From assembly GCA_021234155.1 (NCBI GenBank), contig JAJEKV010000039.1:1366001-1430000 (forward strand): a DNA stretch of 64,000 bases. The letters are read 5' to 3'. A program made the translations under genes and the position numbers. The stretch comes from Isoetes taiwanensis. Lineage: Eukaryota; Streptophyta; Lycopodiopsida; Isoetales; Isoetaceae. The notes under the pieces were generated by a model. That model was not told the origin of the DNA and did not search any database. It was given only the letters and a program-made list of their open reading frames with translations. Positions 11,828-22,177 of the stretch are shown piece after piece. The stretch's first letter is position 1. Each line of letters opens with the position of its first letter.

Positions 11828-13660
11828 CAACACATTTACTAAATGTTGGGCCATATGTTTGCGGATCTTTATCTTTATCTAATGAAGTGGTACTTTTGCC
11901 TCTTTCGCCTTTTTACAAACAATTTGATTGACCATCTATTTATGGAAATCAAGGCTCTCCTTCACAAGAGTGTTTTTAAAAGTAGTATGCGGTTGTTTTA
12001 GGCGGTATAGTTTGATGATTTGATGACCAAGTCCGGACTCATTGAATCATCGTAGGATGCTATCTTTTTCCTAAAATTTTCCCGACTTATAATTAACGGT
12101 GATGCGAATTATATGCTAATTTCCCAAATCTTCCTTTCAAGCAAATGTAAAGGCGAGGGGACAATGCGGGGAGCACAATTTGCTTCTCTGCCACCTATAG
12201 AATAAGCTCAGGTCTACCATTTTCGCATACTTACATTAACCATTCCGTGTTTTGTTTTTAACCTTTTTTCTCTTTCACAGGAGCCAAGCAAACAAGGGCA
12301 CCTCCAGTTAATGAAATAAGGCACCAGGCCTAATGAAATTGGTACTCAAAGCATTATCTTCTTAAAGGCTATAATTTAATGCTACATCTGTGTCATCTTT
12401 GTAGAAGGGAGTAATTTTTCTTATGCATAAGCACCATTCCAGTGCATAATATATATTAGCTCATGTTATTCCAATGTTCATATCATGCTCAAGCATTTAG
12501 CTAGCCAAATGTTTATTTAGCACTCATGATGAAAATGACTGTTGTTGCTTCAAGGCATTAACATAAAATGTCTGTGGATTCTGTTACATGTCCAGAAAAA
12601 AGTATATGACATTTGATTTTTCGTTTTGGATTTCTTGATGGAGCTGTGGCTCTCTGTTTTATGTTGGAGCTTGCAGTTCTTGAGCTAATTAAGTATCATT
12701 TCTGTTTTAAATAATTGTTTGTTCATACTATTGGAATTTGACAGAACAACACATTTACTAAATGTTGGGCCATATGTTTGCCGGATCTTTATCTTTATCT
12801 AATGAAGTGGTACTTCTGCCTCTTCTGCCTTTTACAGCAATTTGATTGACCATCTATTTATGGAAATCAAGGCTCTCCTTCACAAGAGTGTTTTAAAAGT
12901 AGTATGCAGTTGTTTTAGGCAATATAGTTTGATGATGTGATGACCAAGTCTGGACTCATTGAATCATCTGTAGGATGCTATCTTTTTCCTAAAATTTTCC
13001 TGACTTATAATTAACAGTGATGCGAATTATATGCTAATTTCCCAAATCTTCCTTTCAGCAGATGTAGAGGCAGGGACAATGCAGGAGCACAATTTGCTTC
13101 TCTGCCACCTATAGAATAAGCTCAGGTCTGCCATTTTCGCATACTTACATTATTCATTCCGTGTTTTGTTTTTAACCTTTTTTTCTCTTTCACAGGAGCC
13201 AAGCAAACAAGGGCACCTCCAGTTAATGAAATAAGGCACCAGGCCTAATGAAATTGGTACTCAAAGCATTATCTTCTTAAAGGCTATAATTTAATGCTAC
13301 ATCTGTGTCATCTTTGTAGAAGGGAGTAATTTTTCTTATGCATAAGCACCATTCCAGTGCATAATATATATTAGCTCATGTTATTCCAATGTTCATATCA
13401 TGCTCAAGCATTTAGCTAGCCAAATGTTTATTTAGCACTCATGATGAAAAATGATTTGTTGCTTCAAGGCATTAACATAAAATGTCTGCGTGGATTACAT
13501 TACATGTCCAGAAAAAAGTATATGACATTTGATTTTTCGTTTTGGATTTTTTGATGGAGCTGTGGCTCTCTGTTTTATGTTGGAGCTTGCAGTTCTTGAG
13601 CTAATTAAGTATCATTTCTGTTTTAAATAAGTGTTTGTTCATACTATTGGAATTTGACAG
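11828..13660 (+). repeat. Two tandem ~915-bp repeats (11,828-12,744; 12,747-13,660)
   Basis: The two units start with CAACACATTTACTAAATG and end with ATTGGAATTTGACAG, at an offset of 919 bp. Over most of their length they are nearly identical, so the duplication is young. The first ~350 bp of unit 1 (to about 12,175) differs from unit 2 at every CAG or CTG word and at few other sites. From about 12,180 onward both units keep CAG/CTG and agree closely. I see no coding capacity. The segment looks like non-coding or intronic sequence duplicated in tandem. Confidence 0.95.
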
Positions 13661-14334
13661 CCTCTAGGAGCAATAGAAATGATGGAGTTTACCATTTCTA
13701 TACTGTGCTTTCCATCCTCCAACTATACAACTTAATGATCAGATGCTAATTCACAAGATCACTCAATTATTCCCTTTTCAAACAAAGGGGAATGATAGGT
13801 TACCTCCACAAGCAAACGTGCGTTTTCTTCCCTAAACGATATATTTTTGCATGCATGCTAGTCTGCATAGAAATATCTAAAGAACGTTATGTATTTTGTC
13901 ATCTCTGTTTAAATTGGCTAAAATAGAGGAAACAAGAGAAACATTATAAATATCAACCACTATTTTGTCCTTGACCGAATATGTTGGATTAGATTAGAGC
14001 CAAAGGCATTAGCCAGTTACCCAAATCAAACTATAATGCCACACTCAGTTCCCCGAATCAAACTATAATGCTACATTGACTTAATTTTGCTAGTTGTAGC
14101 AAATGATGAATAGGCTACCTTTCGTACAGTTCAATCTCCTCTTATGTATATATGCCAAGGTCTCACCTTCTGTCAATTTACCATCCACACAACATTCCGA
14201 TCTCTCTATAATTAGTTTAGTTCCCATAAAACCAAGACATGCTTGCCATGACAATGTACTCGCCCATTGGAAATCTAATCAGAGATATATGGTGCATTTT
14301 TGAATACAACCATGGTGTGAAATGTACTTTTTAC
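13661..14334. other. No gene seen
   Basis: AT-rich sequence after the tandem repeat. It may contain further downstream exons of the minus-strand gene at 14,335-15,432, but I could not identify any. Confidence 0.35.
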
Positions 14335-14456
14335 CTCGGTGACATCTCGTGCTGCAATTTGTTCTTCCAAAGCTGAAATTCGCAATCGTAGTAATTCAGA
14401 AGTCTGAACTTCGTTTGCTAATGAACCTTTCAAGTATGTCACTAACTCGCTTCCCT
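14335..14456 (-). CDS. Coiled-coil exon, downstream exon of minus-strand gene
   Basis: This exon lies between a minus-strand acceptor (CACTGCAG, just above 14,456) and a good donor (GAG|GTAAAA at 14,334). It reads EGSELVTYLKGSLANEV, followed by a heptad-rich helix with LLRLRISALEEQIAARDVTE. Its acceptor phase exactly matches the donor phase of the exon at 15,186-15,432, so the two join in frame across a 729-nt intron. The leucine and glutamate spacing predicts a coiled coil. I do not recognise the family. Later exons have not been found. Confidence 0.5.
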
Positions 14457-15083
14457 CTGCAGTGCAGATTTCCACCTTTTCATTGGGCAGTGGCGCGGCT
14501 TCTACAACATCACTGGAAAATGCTTTCTTTACTTTTACATCCTATATGCCATATTTGACTTTTTTTTTATATCTACCTTATTGTTTCCTATGTTCACTTT
14601 CTTTTGCCATGTTTTTTGTCCTTTTTTTTTTAACTACTTTTTGTTTCTTTCCCTGTGATTAATCCACTTAGCATCGTTATGGTGAAAGCCATGGGAAGCA
14701 AACTTAACATTGTCTCCACCATTTTAATATCCTTACCTGTGAAGATATGGTTAACGTATCGTTATGGTGAAAGCCATGGGAAGGCCAAACTTATATACCT
14801 GTAAACTATGTTGCCTCCCACTTGGTACTCTCGAGCTCATTGGCATATGTTGATGTCATGATCATGCGCTTAAACAGACACCCTTTGGAATCTTTTAAAC
14901 AAGGAGCAGTAGCCTATGCATAATTATCTTCCGTGGATTCGTTTCCATGAATTCAGGCATTTGACGTAGCTAGATTGATTCCTTTGAACTAAGACTTTGT
15001 AAAGTAAGTCAAATACCATTGTAATTGAGCATACAAAGCATTTAAATTGGAAAACTAAGTCGAATAACATTCTAATTGCACAC

Positions 15084-15180
15084 ACAGAACTATAATGTAA
15101 CTATAACGTAAACTATAATGTAATGCAAAACTATAACTATAACTAAACTATAACCTATTGCAAAACTATAACGTAATGCA
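15084..15180. repeat. ACTATAA-rich intronic low-complexity repeat
   Basis: The heptamer-like words ACTATAA, ACTATAACGTAA and AAACTATAATGTAATGC recur irregularly across about 95 bp. The block lies in the 729-nt intron of the minus-strand gene, beside its donor site. Confidence 0.75.
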
Positions 15181-15185
15181 CATAC

Positions 15186-15432
15186 CTAGCTCTTCTATAA
15201 CTACTAGTGCCAGACAAAATTCTAAACAATAAGTGAGTTGGTGACAAAATTCTAAACAATAAGTGAGTTGGTAGGAAAGAGAAATGTTCGCGGCGGCCTT
15301 GGCTGCCGCGATAAATTTCTTGTAGAGGACTAATTGTTTTTCTTCAACATTCTTGCTAGGAGTTGGTTTTTCATTGATATTGCTCTTTTCAATATGTTGC
15401 ACACCATCTTGAGTTGGAGAGGCACCATTGAC
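15186..15432 (-). CDS. Upstream exon of the same minus-strand gene
   Basis: The exon runs from an acceptor (GCCTAG, minus strand) to a donor (CTAG|GTATGT) and is open throughout. It reads VNGASPTQDGVQHIEKSN and later QLVLYKKFIAAAKAAANISL. It then contains a ten-residue unit, LTYCLEFC with its neighbours, repeated twice in frame from a 30-bp tandem duplication (about 15,210-15,270). It splices in phase 1 to the exon at 14,335-14,456. The gene must begin further upstream, at plus coordinates above 15,440. Product unknown. The in-frame repeat is either real length variation or an assembly slip. Confidence 0.5.
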
Positions 15433-15699
15433 CTAGGCAAATTGCACCCTTTTTAGTCAGTGAGTAGGAAAAAAATATTACACCATAAGATAAAAAAAGT
15501 ACGTACATTTATGGAATATGTAGAGGTAAATCAAATTTTTTTTAAAAGCAAGAAATTCCTTGGAAACAGGTTTAATATAATAATAACAATGGGCGTAAAC
15601 GAAATCATTTAAAACAAGAATTTTCGTGCCAGCAACAAGGAAATGATATTATCCTAAATTTAATTATCGAAAATTTGGATATATGATTACGAAAAGACA

Positions 15700-15875
15700 T
15701 ATAGCTGATGGACGTGAGAATTTATTATCCATAATAATATACCCTAGATGATATAGCTGGCGGGAATTTCGTACACCTGGCGTGTTGTTTGAGGCAATAA
15801 ATTATTCACGGTAATTTCTAATTAACCCTATATAAATCCGGTTCACGCTCTCAAGACCTCCATTCTGTCCAATTT
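15700..15875 (+). promoter_or_regulatory. Promoter P1, homologous to P2 at 16.9 kb
   Basis: A TATA box (CCTATATAAATCC, about 15,828-15,840) is followed by TTCACGCTCTCAA and then, about 50 bp later, an ATG. Upstream are GTACACCTGGCGTGTTG and AATAAATTATTCACG. The same elements occur in the same order near 16,960-17,060, so this is one promoter in two copies. The CCTGGCGTG word resembles the palindromes found in nearby introns. Confidence 0.65.
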
Positions 15876-15891
15876 TTTTTTCGCCGCCGCC

Positions 15892-16372
15892 ATGAAGCTG
15901 CGTTCAGCCTCGGCCTTTCGAACTTCATGAAGAACCCGAGGTCTCAGACGTCGGGTTGAAGAACCCCTCTATTCCCCCCCCCTCCCTCATAGATTTTCTT
16001 GCCCAATTCTCCTCTGATTCCTCTTCTGATGAAGAGGAGGAAGAAGAGGAGTTGGACATGGAAGAGGAGGAGTTGAGCTCCTCTGATTCCTCCTCTGATG
16101 AAGAGGAGGAAGAGGAGGAAGAGGAGGAGATGTCCTCTCAAGAGCACAAGACCGCTGTGCTTCAGGGTTGGCTTGACCCTGAAACAGAGAATGAAATCTC
16201 TCAAGAGGAGGAGGAGGAAGAGGAGGAGGAGGCGGAGGAAGAAGATGAGGAGGAAGGTCGACAATTCGACCAGTTTTTAGAATGGTTGAGAGATGAGCCA
16301 GGTTTGCATGTCTGCTTTTATTTTATTTTTCACCTTTCTTTCTTCTTTGTTGCAGACGTGGAAGATCAATGA
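15892..16372 (+). CDS. Small acidic (poly-Glu) protein, frame-shifted near its start
   Basis: Downstream of promoter P1 an ATG at 15,892 opens a frame that stops after 12 codons. A one-base shift gives an open frame to 16,372 with no other break. The protein reads PPPSLIDFLAQFSSDSSSDE, then three long Glu/Asp runs separated by SSSDSSSDEE and by VLQGWLDPETENEISQ, and ends FLEWLRDEPDVEDQ. A 54-nt stretch at 16,302-16,355 has GT...TTGCAG ends and may be removed. Because 54 is a multiple of three, both forms stay in frame. Such acidic tails occur in histone chaperones and transcription factors, but I do not recognise this one. Similar acidic content and promoter link it to the gene at 17.4-18.5 kb. 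Confidence 0.5.
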
Positions 16373-16914
16373 TGCAGATCCCGGGCTACCCCTTTTGTTT
16401 TTTGGTTTGCTACAGAAGCTTTGGACACCCCTCCGGGCATATTTTTCATGTAATTTTGTGAAAAGCCTTCGGGCACCTGCTTACAAGCCTTCGGGCTTAC
16501 CTGCTGTACATATAACTTTTATGAATGAAATCAAACAGTTTTCATAAAATTTTCTTCAAACAGTGTTCTTCGAACAGTTTTTCTGTACATAAAATTATTT
16601 GAATTAAATCCAACTGTTTTCTCCAATTATTTTGTCTCCTGTTCGTCTGCTGTTTTCTCAAAAATTTTATGTCTGCAAATTTTGTCTCAACAAAGTCTCG
16701 GGAACACTATAAATCAACCACATGAGAAATCTCTGATTCATCACAGTAACCATAGGAAATTTTCCTATACGACCTAAAACAATTCCCCAACCTTACAAGT
16801 CATTTTTTAGCCTTGATAATTTTGCCTTTAAAATCATTTTTAATTTAGCCTATATAAAATTTATAAATTCTATTTTTTCGAATGCAATAAATGGAATAAA
16901 ATGCCGTGAGAATT

Positions 16915-17075
16915 TATTGCATGAAATGCAATATTCTCCATATATACCATATACAAGTCATGTCTGGCGGAAAGATCGTACGCCAGACGTGTTAATTCAA
17001 GCAATCAATTATTCACGCTAACTTATTTCTAATTATGCCTATATAAATCCATTTCACGCTCTCAAAGTTCCTACA
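16915..17075 (+). promoter_or_regulatory. Promoter P2, second copy of P1
   Basis: This stretch repeats the P1 elements: CTGGCGG, then GTACGCCAGACGTGTT, then CAATTATTCACG, then the TATA box CCTATATAAATCC (about 17,038-17,050), then TTCACGCTCTCAA. Identity with P1 is highest from 70 bp upstream of the TATA box to 20 bp downstream. It precedes the gene at 17.4-18.5 kb. Confidence 0.65.
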
Positions 17076-17539
17076 TTTTCTTCCTTCCTTCATACGATTT
17101 GCCGGTTGCGCTTCTGCTGTGTTTGGATCCGCCCTCCTGAAATCTTGGTGAGCAGATTTATATTCAGCAATGTTAGATGTTTGGCTTCGGCAATTCCTAA
17201 CTTATTAAAAGACTCCGCCTTTTAGTTCTGTAGCATCTGTAGCAGAGGACTAAGGTCTGCGAATCGAAAAGCCTCGGAATTAAAACCACAAGCATAGTCC
17301 TCCGTTCTTCGAATCCTTCCAGCCTCAGAACTCAAGGTTAGTTTTCATTTAGTTTTAAGTTGCATCTCAATGGCAGGTTTAATCCAAGAAGACAAGCTTT
17401 TGCATTTGCTCGAGGCAGAGGCGAGTAAATTCTTGAGTTTCTCTTCCTGAATTAATCATGCTATTGCATGCAAGTTTCTATTATGAATAAGTGTAGTAGA
17501 AAGCATTAGAAAAATCTGAAAGATAATATTTGAAACACG

Positions 17540-17860
17540 CGAAAGATAATATTTGAAACACGCTAAGCGTGTTTCATGCTAACCTTAGCCTTCAACATGA
17601 ATACACGCTCGGCGTGCATTCAGCAGAGAGGGAGAAAAAAAACTATACAGATAGATAAGTAAATAGATAAAGGCCAGGCAATAATTGCCTGGCCTTTATC
17701 TATTTACTTACCTATCTGTGCGCTTTTTTTTTTTTTCCTCCCTCAAGGAATGCACGCGAGCGCAGTACGCTTTTTCCTATATAGCGAAGAACGGGCGTGT
17801 CTCTTAGTTTCTAAGTTTATATAAATAAATAAATATAACACGCCAGGCGTGAATACTGAT
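17540..17860. repeat. Palindromes CACGC..GCGTG in an intron
   Basis: Three short palindromes lie here: AACACGCTAAGCGTGTT near 17,555, CACGCTCGGCGTG near 17,605, and AACACGCCAGGCGTGAA near 17,840. They flank the larger hairpin at 17,647-17,719. All are variants of the family that forms the array at 21,125-21,400. Confidence 0.8.
17647..17719. repeat. Near-perfect hairpin, about 32-bp arms
   Basis: The arm ACAGATAGATAAGTAAATAG plus AATAAAGGCCAGGC-type continuation is repeated as its reverse complement after a 3-nt spacer (CAA-TAA-TTG). There is a single mismatch in the stem. As RNA it would fold into a long hairpin of the kind processed by Dicer-like enzymes. As DNA it could be a small foldback element. 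Confidence 0.85.
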
Positions 17861-18535
17861 AACTCCGCTCACTTCCTATTGATAGATGCCAAGTTACATT
17901 AATCACCCGGTTGGTGATGAAGATGCATTGGAATTACATTTGGGGCAGCAATCACCATTGGCCAGCTCGGTTTGGCTCCTATCTCCGGTCCGGTTGAACG
18001 CAAAGCCGAGCACCGGTCCGGCCCTGGAGCACCGATCTTGCAACCCCGGAGTACTTGGATCAAGTAATGATGATGGCGCAGAGCGCAGGGGCAATGATAG
18101 ATCCGGGCTCGGGGCCCCTTGCAATCGCATCGGAGGTCTGGCCCTCTTATCTAATCACCGAGAATGCAAGACATGCATTGATCGAGAGTGAATCTCGCGA
18201 TCCGTCATTTCGAGATTCAAAATGAGGAGCTGCGTTTCTTAGTGGTTAGCCTCTATGCCCGGATGCCCCAACACGAACCACTACCACAGGCGGTATACGA
18301 TGCAATGGAGATGGCTCAACCAATGGAACCACTACCGCAGGCGTTATACGATGCATTGGAGGTTCAACCAATGGAGCAGGAGCTGGAGCAGGAGGAGGAG
18401 CAGGAGGTGGAGGTGGAGCAGGTGGAGGTGGAGGAGGTGGAGCTAGAGCCTGGTGTTTTTGCTGGGGTTTTACCTGATCAGTTCACTATGCCCAGCTATG
18501 GAAATGGGAGTATCGATAGCCCAGCTACTCAGTAG

Positions 18536-19353
18536 ACTGGGCTTCAAACAGTAGTCTGGGATTTTGTCTGGTTTATCCAGTTTATCCAGATTATATACAA
18601 TTGTAAACTTTTTCCAATGAATACAACAAATTTTGTCTACTTCTATATTTCTACAATGTAATACATGTTACATACCTTTTTTAAGCGGTTTCTTGGCCAT
18701 GCAACAAATGTTCCAACACTTTCTTCAACCGTATCCCCACCGGGGTGTCTGCGAGGTAAAGCTTCATCTGTAGCGCAGCAGTTAATCACTGTAACTCAGA
18801 CATACTTATCCCCGAGCGGAATTCCATGACAGTTTGCAATCGGATCGATGGAGTCGATCTTGCATAATCCTACTTTCCTTTTCTGATTTGTAGTTAACAT
18901 GAAACATTCATCTTCGACACTGCAGACAATTGCCTATTCAGACACCTTTACTGGAAATTATTGTACAAGCTATAGGAATGAGATGCTTACCAGAATTCTG
19001 TAGCCATTCTTGAGTAGCCGATTTGAGTTCTCGAAATCACAGGCGCTATGGAAACTCTGGCGGTCGGGAAAATTCGAATTAGAAGAAAGATTAGGTTAAC
19101 TACGTTTAGGCGGGATAAATTTGGCGGGATACTCTTTGGGTAGATTGGTTTTTAAAAACTTAATGAAAGAAGTCGGCGGACGGGTCTTCGTCATTATTAT
19201 TTGTATGTGTCAAGAATATTTCGAAACTGCATTTTGTGTTTTCTTGAAATTCAAATTTCTCTATTTCTCGTACAGGTAGAAAAAGCTATTTCTTCGAAAG
19301 CGGCTCGAAAGCGTATCAAGCGACCAGACTCTACGTTACTAGGCGACTCCAGA
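18536..19353. other. Interval between two genes
   Basis: No firm gene. A possible short exon, MQQMFQHFLQPYPHRGVCE, followed by a GTAAAG donor lies at about 18,699-18,755. It may belong to the preceding or following transcript. The rest shows nothing recognisable. Confidence 0.3.
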
Positions 19354-22175
19354 GATGTCTTCTAAAATGAATCGAGGCCGAGGCGGACGGGGCAGAGGAA
19401 GCGGTGGAAGAGGAATCTCTAAAACCGGCTCTTCTCAAGTTTCAGAGGACGTTGATCAGAATACACGGAATACACAGAACCCTATTCAAGGTATTTAATT
19501 TGCCACAGAATGCACAATGTGTGGAGAGTATTATGCTTGCATGAATTTGAGATATTTCCTTGCCTTCAGTTAATATGCTTTGCATGAGTTTGAGTTATTA
19601 TGTTTTGCATGAATTTTAAGTATTACCATCGATTAATGCTCACGATTGTCCGTTTTGTAGAACATAATTTTGCTCTGTTTTATATATAGAATATAGCGGT
19701 GTTAGACAGTTGGAGATAGCAATGTTCAATGAGGTTAAATAGTGTGAAATATGGATTCATGAAGGGTATGTAGCTTAAAATGTGGATGCAAAATAATTTA
19801 GTTTCAAATTCACGCATAGCATGGTCAATAATAGGAGCTACCAACACGCATGGCGTGATTTGTACTAATTTAGGTTTAAATGCCGCCAAAGCGTGATCTC
19901 TTGTTACGAAAAGTACTCTAAAAAGTGCTCATCTTCTTTTGCGGTGCCCAAGAGGAAGAAAACCCCTAATAATTGGGTTCTAATCCACGCCAACAAAGCA
20001 AGGGGCAGGCGACCCGGATGCGTTACCATATGATCTCACCTTAGATGATGAAGGGCCGATTCTTATAGCAACCACTTGACCCCGCCTGCCTGAAGAGGAA
20101 ATGGGACGAGGGTGTCGAGTGGTGCGTTGACCTTGCCAAGACAAATGGCAAGCTCGACTTAACTCTCTTCTCGAGGAAAAAGGAAGCGGAACAAGATGGC
20201 CAAACAAGGGATCCTAATCTCTTGTGAGGAAGAGGATGACACCAACCGCAAATTGCTCTTGGAGATTACACATAAGCAAAAGAAAGATCGCTTTCGGACT
20301 TACTCCTTTGTAGAACTCACGCATACAAGGATACGTTCATGAAGACGGATGTGAGCGGTGAGACATGTTTTAAATATGGTTGGCCAACCAATGTAGCGAT
20401 TACGCCAATATCTATTTGCCAAGGGGTTACGGTATGCGTAGAGGCATGTTCACTAAAACAACAGCAAGTCACTATGTGCAGCAAGCTAGGGAATTAGCTG
20501 ACTTGAAAGCTTCTAGGAGGGTCCTAGATCTAGGGAAGCATGTTCAACCTGCAGTTGTCGAAGGCATGGAGGCTTCTATTTTTGAGAATGAAGCGGGATT
20601 GTGGTGGCAACGACTAGAGGCCATGAACAAAATTTGAATAAATATTTACGACCATTATCCATTGGGTCTTAAGGAAACTTTTCAGATCCATGTGAAGTCC
20701 CTCATCCGTTCACCTAGCTCCATTTATGTTAGCAGAAGATATGATCCAGCACATGCCATGGAGATTGTTCAGAGCATGATTAGTAATCAAGGTCAAATGC
20801 CTATGCCAGCGGATGTGTTACCTTGGGATATGATCTTGAACAAGCCCACTGAGTGGACGAACTTCGAGGACATAAAGATAAAGGATAACATTAAATTCGT
20901 CGTCATCGACGGGCAGCATTCTGTTGAGGCACAGAAGGCCCTCATCAGGCAGGCAGAACAAACAGGCCAAAATGCGTTCTACAATCACTATGCGTATAGG
21001 AGGTGTCGTATCTTGGATGCCAATACTTCACCTGCAGATTTGGCTGAGATTAGTGCAACTTTGAATGAAATGGGGAAGACATTTTTATACAAAAGGTAAC
21101 TAACTGTATTAGGATGTTAGCACTTTCATATTCACGCCAGGCGTTCATTCAAATGAAACCAATTCACGCCAGGCGTGATTTCCTGTAATGAAACCAAATC
21201 ACGCCAGGCGTGCTTTCAAATCAAACCAATTCAGGCCAGGCGTGAAATGCTAAAGCACGCCTGGCGTGAATTGATTTGATTTGAAAGCACGCCTAGCGTG
21301 ATTTCAATTCATTTGAAATCACGCCTGGCGTGAATTCAACCGATTCGAAAGCACGCCTGGCGTGAATTCAACCGATTCAAAAGCACGCCTGGCGTGAATT
21401 AAGCATAATTTCATTAATTGTGGACTTTGGCCGAGTCCATATGACTCCCAAATGTACCCGATTTTTTAGAAAATAAGGGTTTTATTTAGAGGAATGATGC
21501 AAATTTTCGAAATGTGTGCAGGTAGGTGGGATGGCAGGCCTTGTATCTATAAAGCACAAAAAGTGCCAACCGAGTTTGTGTCTCGCCCAAGCTTTCGTAG
21601 GCGTGGTCTCGCCACGGCGACCCGCAAGATTCGCAAAATCTGCATAGTGTAGATTCATATTCGGTTGGTCAGAATGGTCCGAACCAGCGCGCCTATGGAT
21701 TCACAATGAGCTTTAAATGCGATTGCCATATCGGTGAGCCAATATTAGCTCATGCGGAATCACCTTCGTGTTGAGGTCGCGAACGAGATAAACCAAAATG
21801 GCACGAAGAAATGAGAAGCCAACTCGGGAAGCTCATTCGGTCATGGAGAGTTGATGAAGGATGGCGATGAGCGGATGACCTTAGCGGTGGTATTTTGGAA
21901 GGCTGCTTGATTTCCTTGAAGCGCCATATTTCACAGGCGTAAGCTCAAGAGGTTGCTGAAAATGGAGGATGTTTGGCTGCACAACACTTTCCGGTCGTTG
22001 TTTAAGAAGCTTTACAAGAAGGAAAAGAGGCAGCGTGTGGCTCTGGTAATCAAACTCATCCTCAGCACTCCCTATCCGATGGCAGAATTGGATGACTGGC
22101 TGGATCTGTACTGCCGACAAGACATATCAGAGTTCCAACTGGGGGATCTAATTGCGGTGGAACTGGATATTGACT
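19354..22175 (+). pseudogene. ParB-like domain gene 1, plus strand, few breaks
   Basis: A first exon, starting MSSKMNRGRGGRGRGSGGRG, ends at CAAG|GTATTT (19,490); its RG repeats suggest nucleic-acid binding. After an intron and a frame-damaged stretch, 20,380-21,095 is open apart from one TGA (20,635-20,637). It contains YPLGLKETFQIHV, then KFVVIDGQHSVEAQKALIRQ, then YRRCRILDANTSPADLAEIS. VIDGQHSVEA matches the conserved box of ParB/sulfiredoxin-like domains (vvDGhHRleAa). A clean intron (21,096-21,525, AG|GT donor, phase kept) leads to WDGRPCIYKAQKVPTEFV. The 3' end, LYKKEKRQRVALVIKLIL...VELDID, stops at 22,175. ParB-like domains bind or act on nucleotides and DNA; the role here is unknown. 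The same blocks recur in gene 2 on the other strand. Confidence 0.6.
21096..21525 (+). repeat. Intron with inverted array of CACGCCAGGCGTG palindromes
   Basis: The intron of ParB-like gene 1 carries nine copies of a 13-14 bp palindrome, CACGCC(A/T)GGCGTG, between 21,130 and 21,400. Copies left of about 21,240 read CCAGG and copies to the right read CCTGG. The spacers (AATTCA..., CTTTCAAATCAAACC) are also inverted. The whole block therefore forms a ~100-bp-arm hairpin made of small palindromes. Copies of the same word occur in other introns of the cluster (17.5-17.9, 19.8, 33.9-34.0 and 49.1-49.2 kb) and near 29.75 kb. Confidence 0.9.
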
Positions 22176-22177
22176 GA

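Larger units (their letters stand above)
17370..18535 (+). pseudogene. Second acidic-tail protein gene, frame-broken
   Basis: Behind promoter P2 a short exon reads MAGLIQEDKLLHLLEAEA and may end at a GTAAAT donor near 17,412. A putative intron to 17,886 holds palindromes and a large hairpin. The body then continues in shifting frames: MPSYINHPVGDEDALELHLG; TPEYLDQVMMMAQSAGAMID with EVWPSYLITENARHAL; and, from 18,188, IRHFEIQNEELRFLVVSLYA. Two near-repeats follow (EPLPQAVYDAMEMAQPM and EPLPQALYDALEVQPM), then an E/V-rich tail, ending at 18,535. At least two frameshifts break it. No known domain is seen. The neighbouring 15.9-kb gene shares the promoter and acidic style. Confidence 0.4.

Noticed and set aside
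21130-21400. Regularly spaced repeats that could suggest a CRISPR array
   Set aside because: The units are palindromes with inverted orientation across the block, the spacers are themselves repeated, and the array lies in a spliced plant intron.
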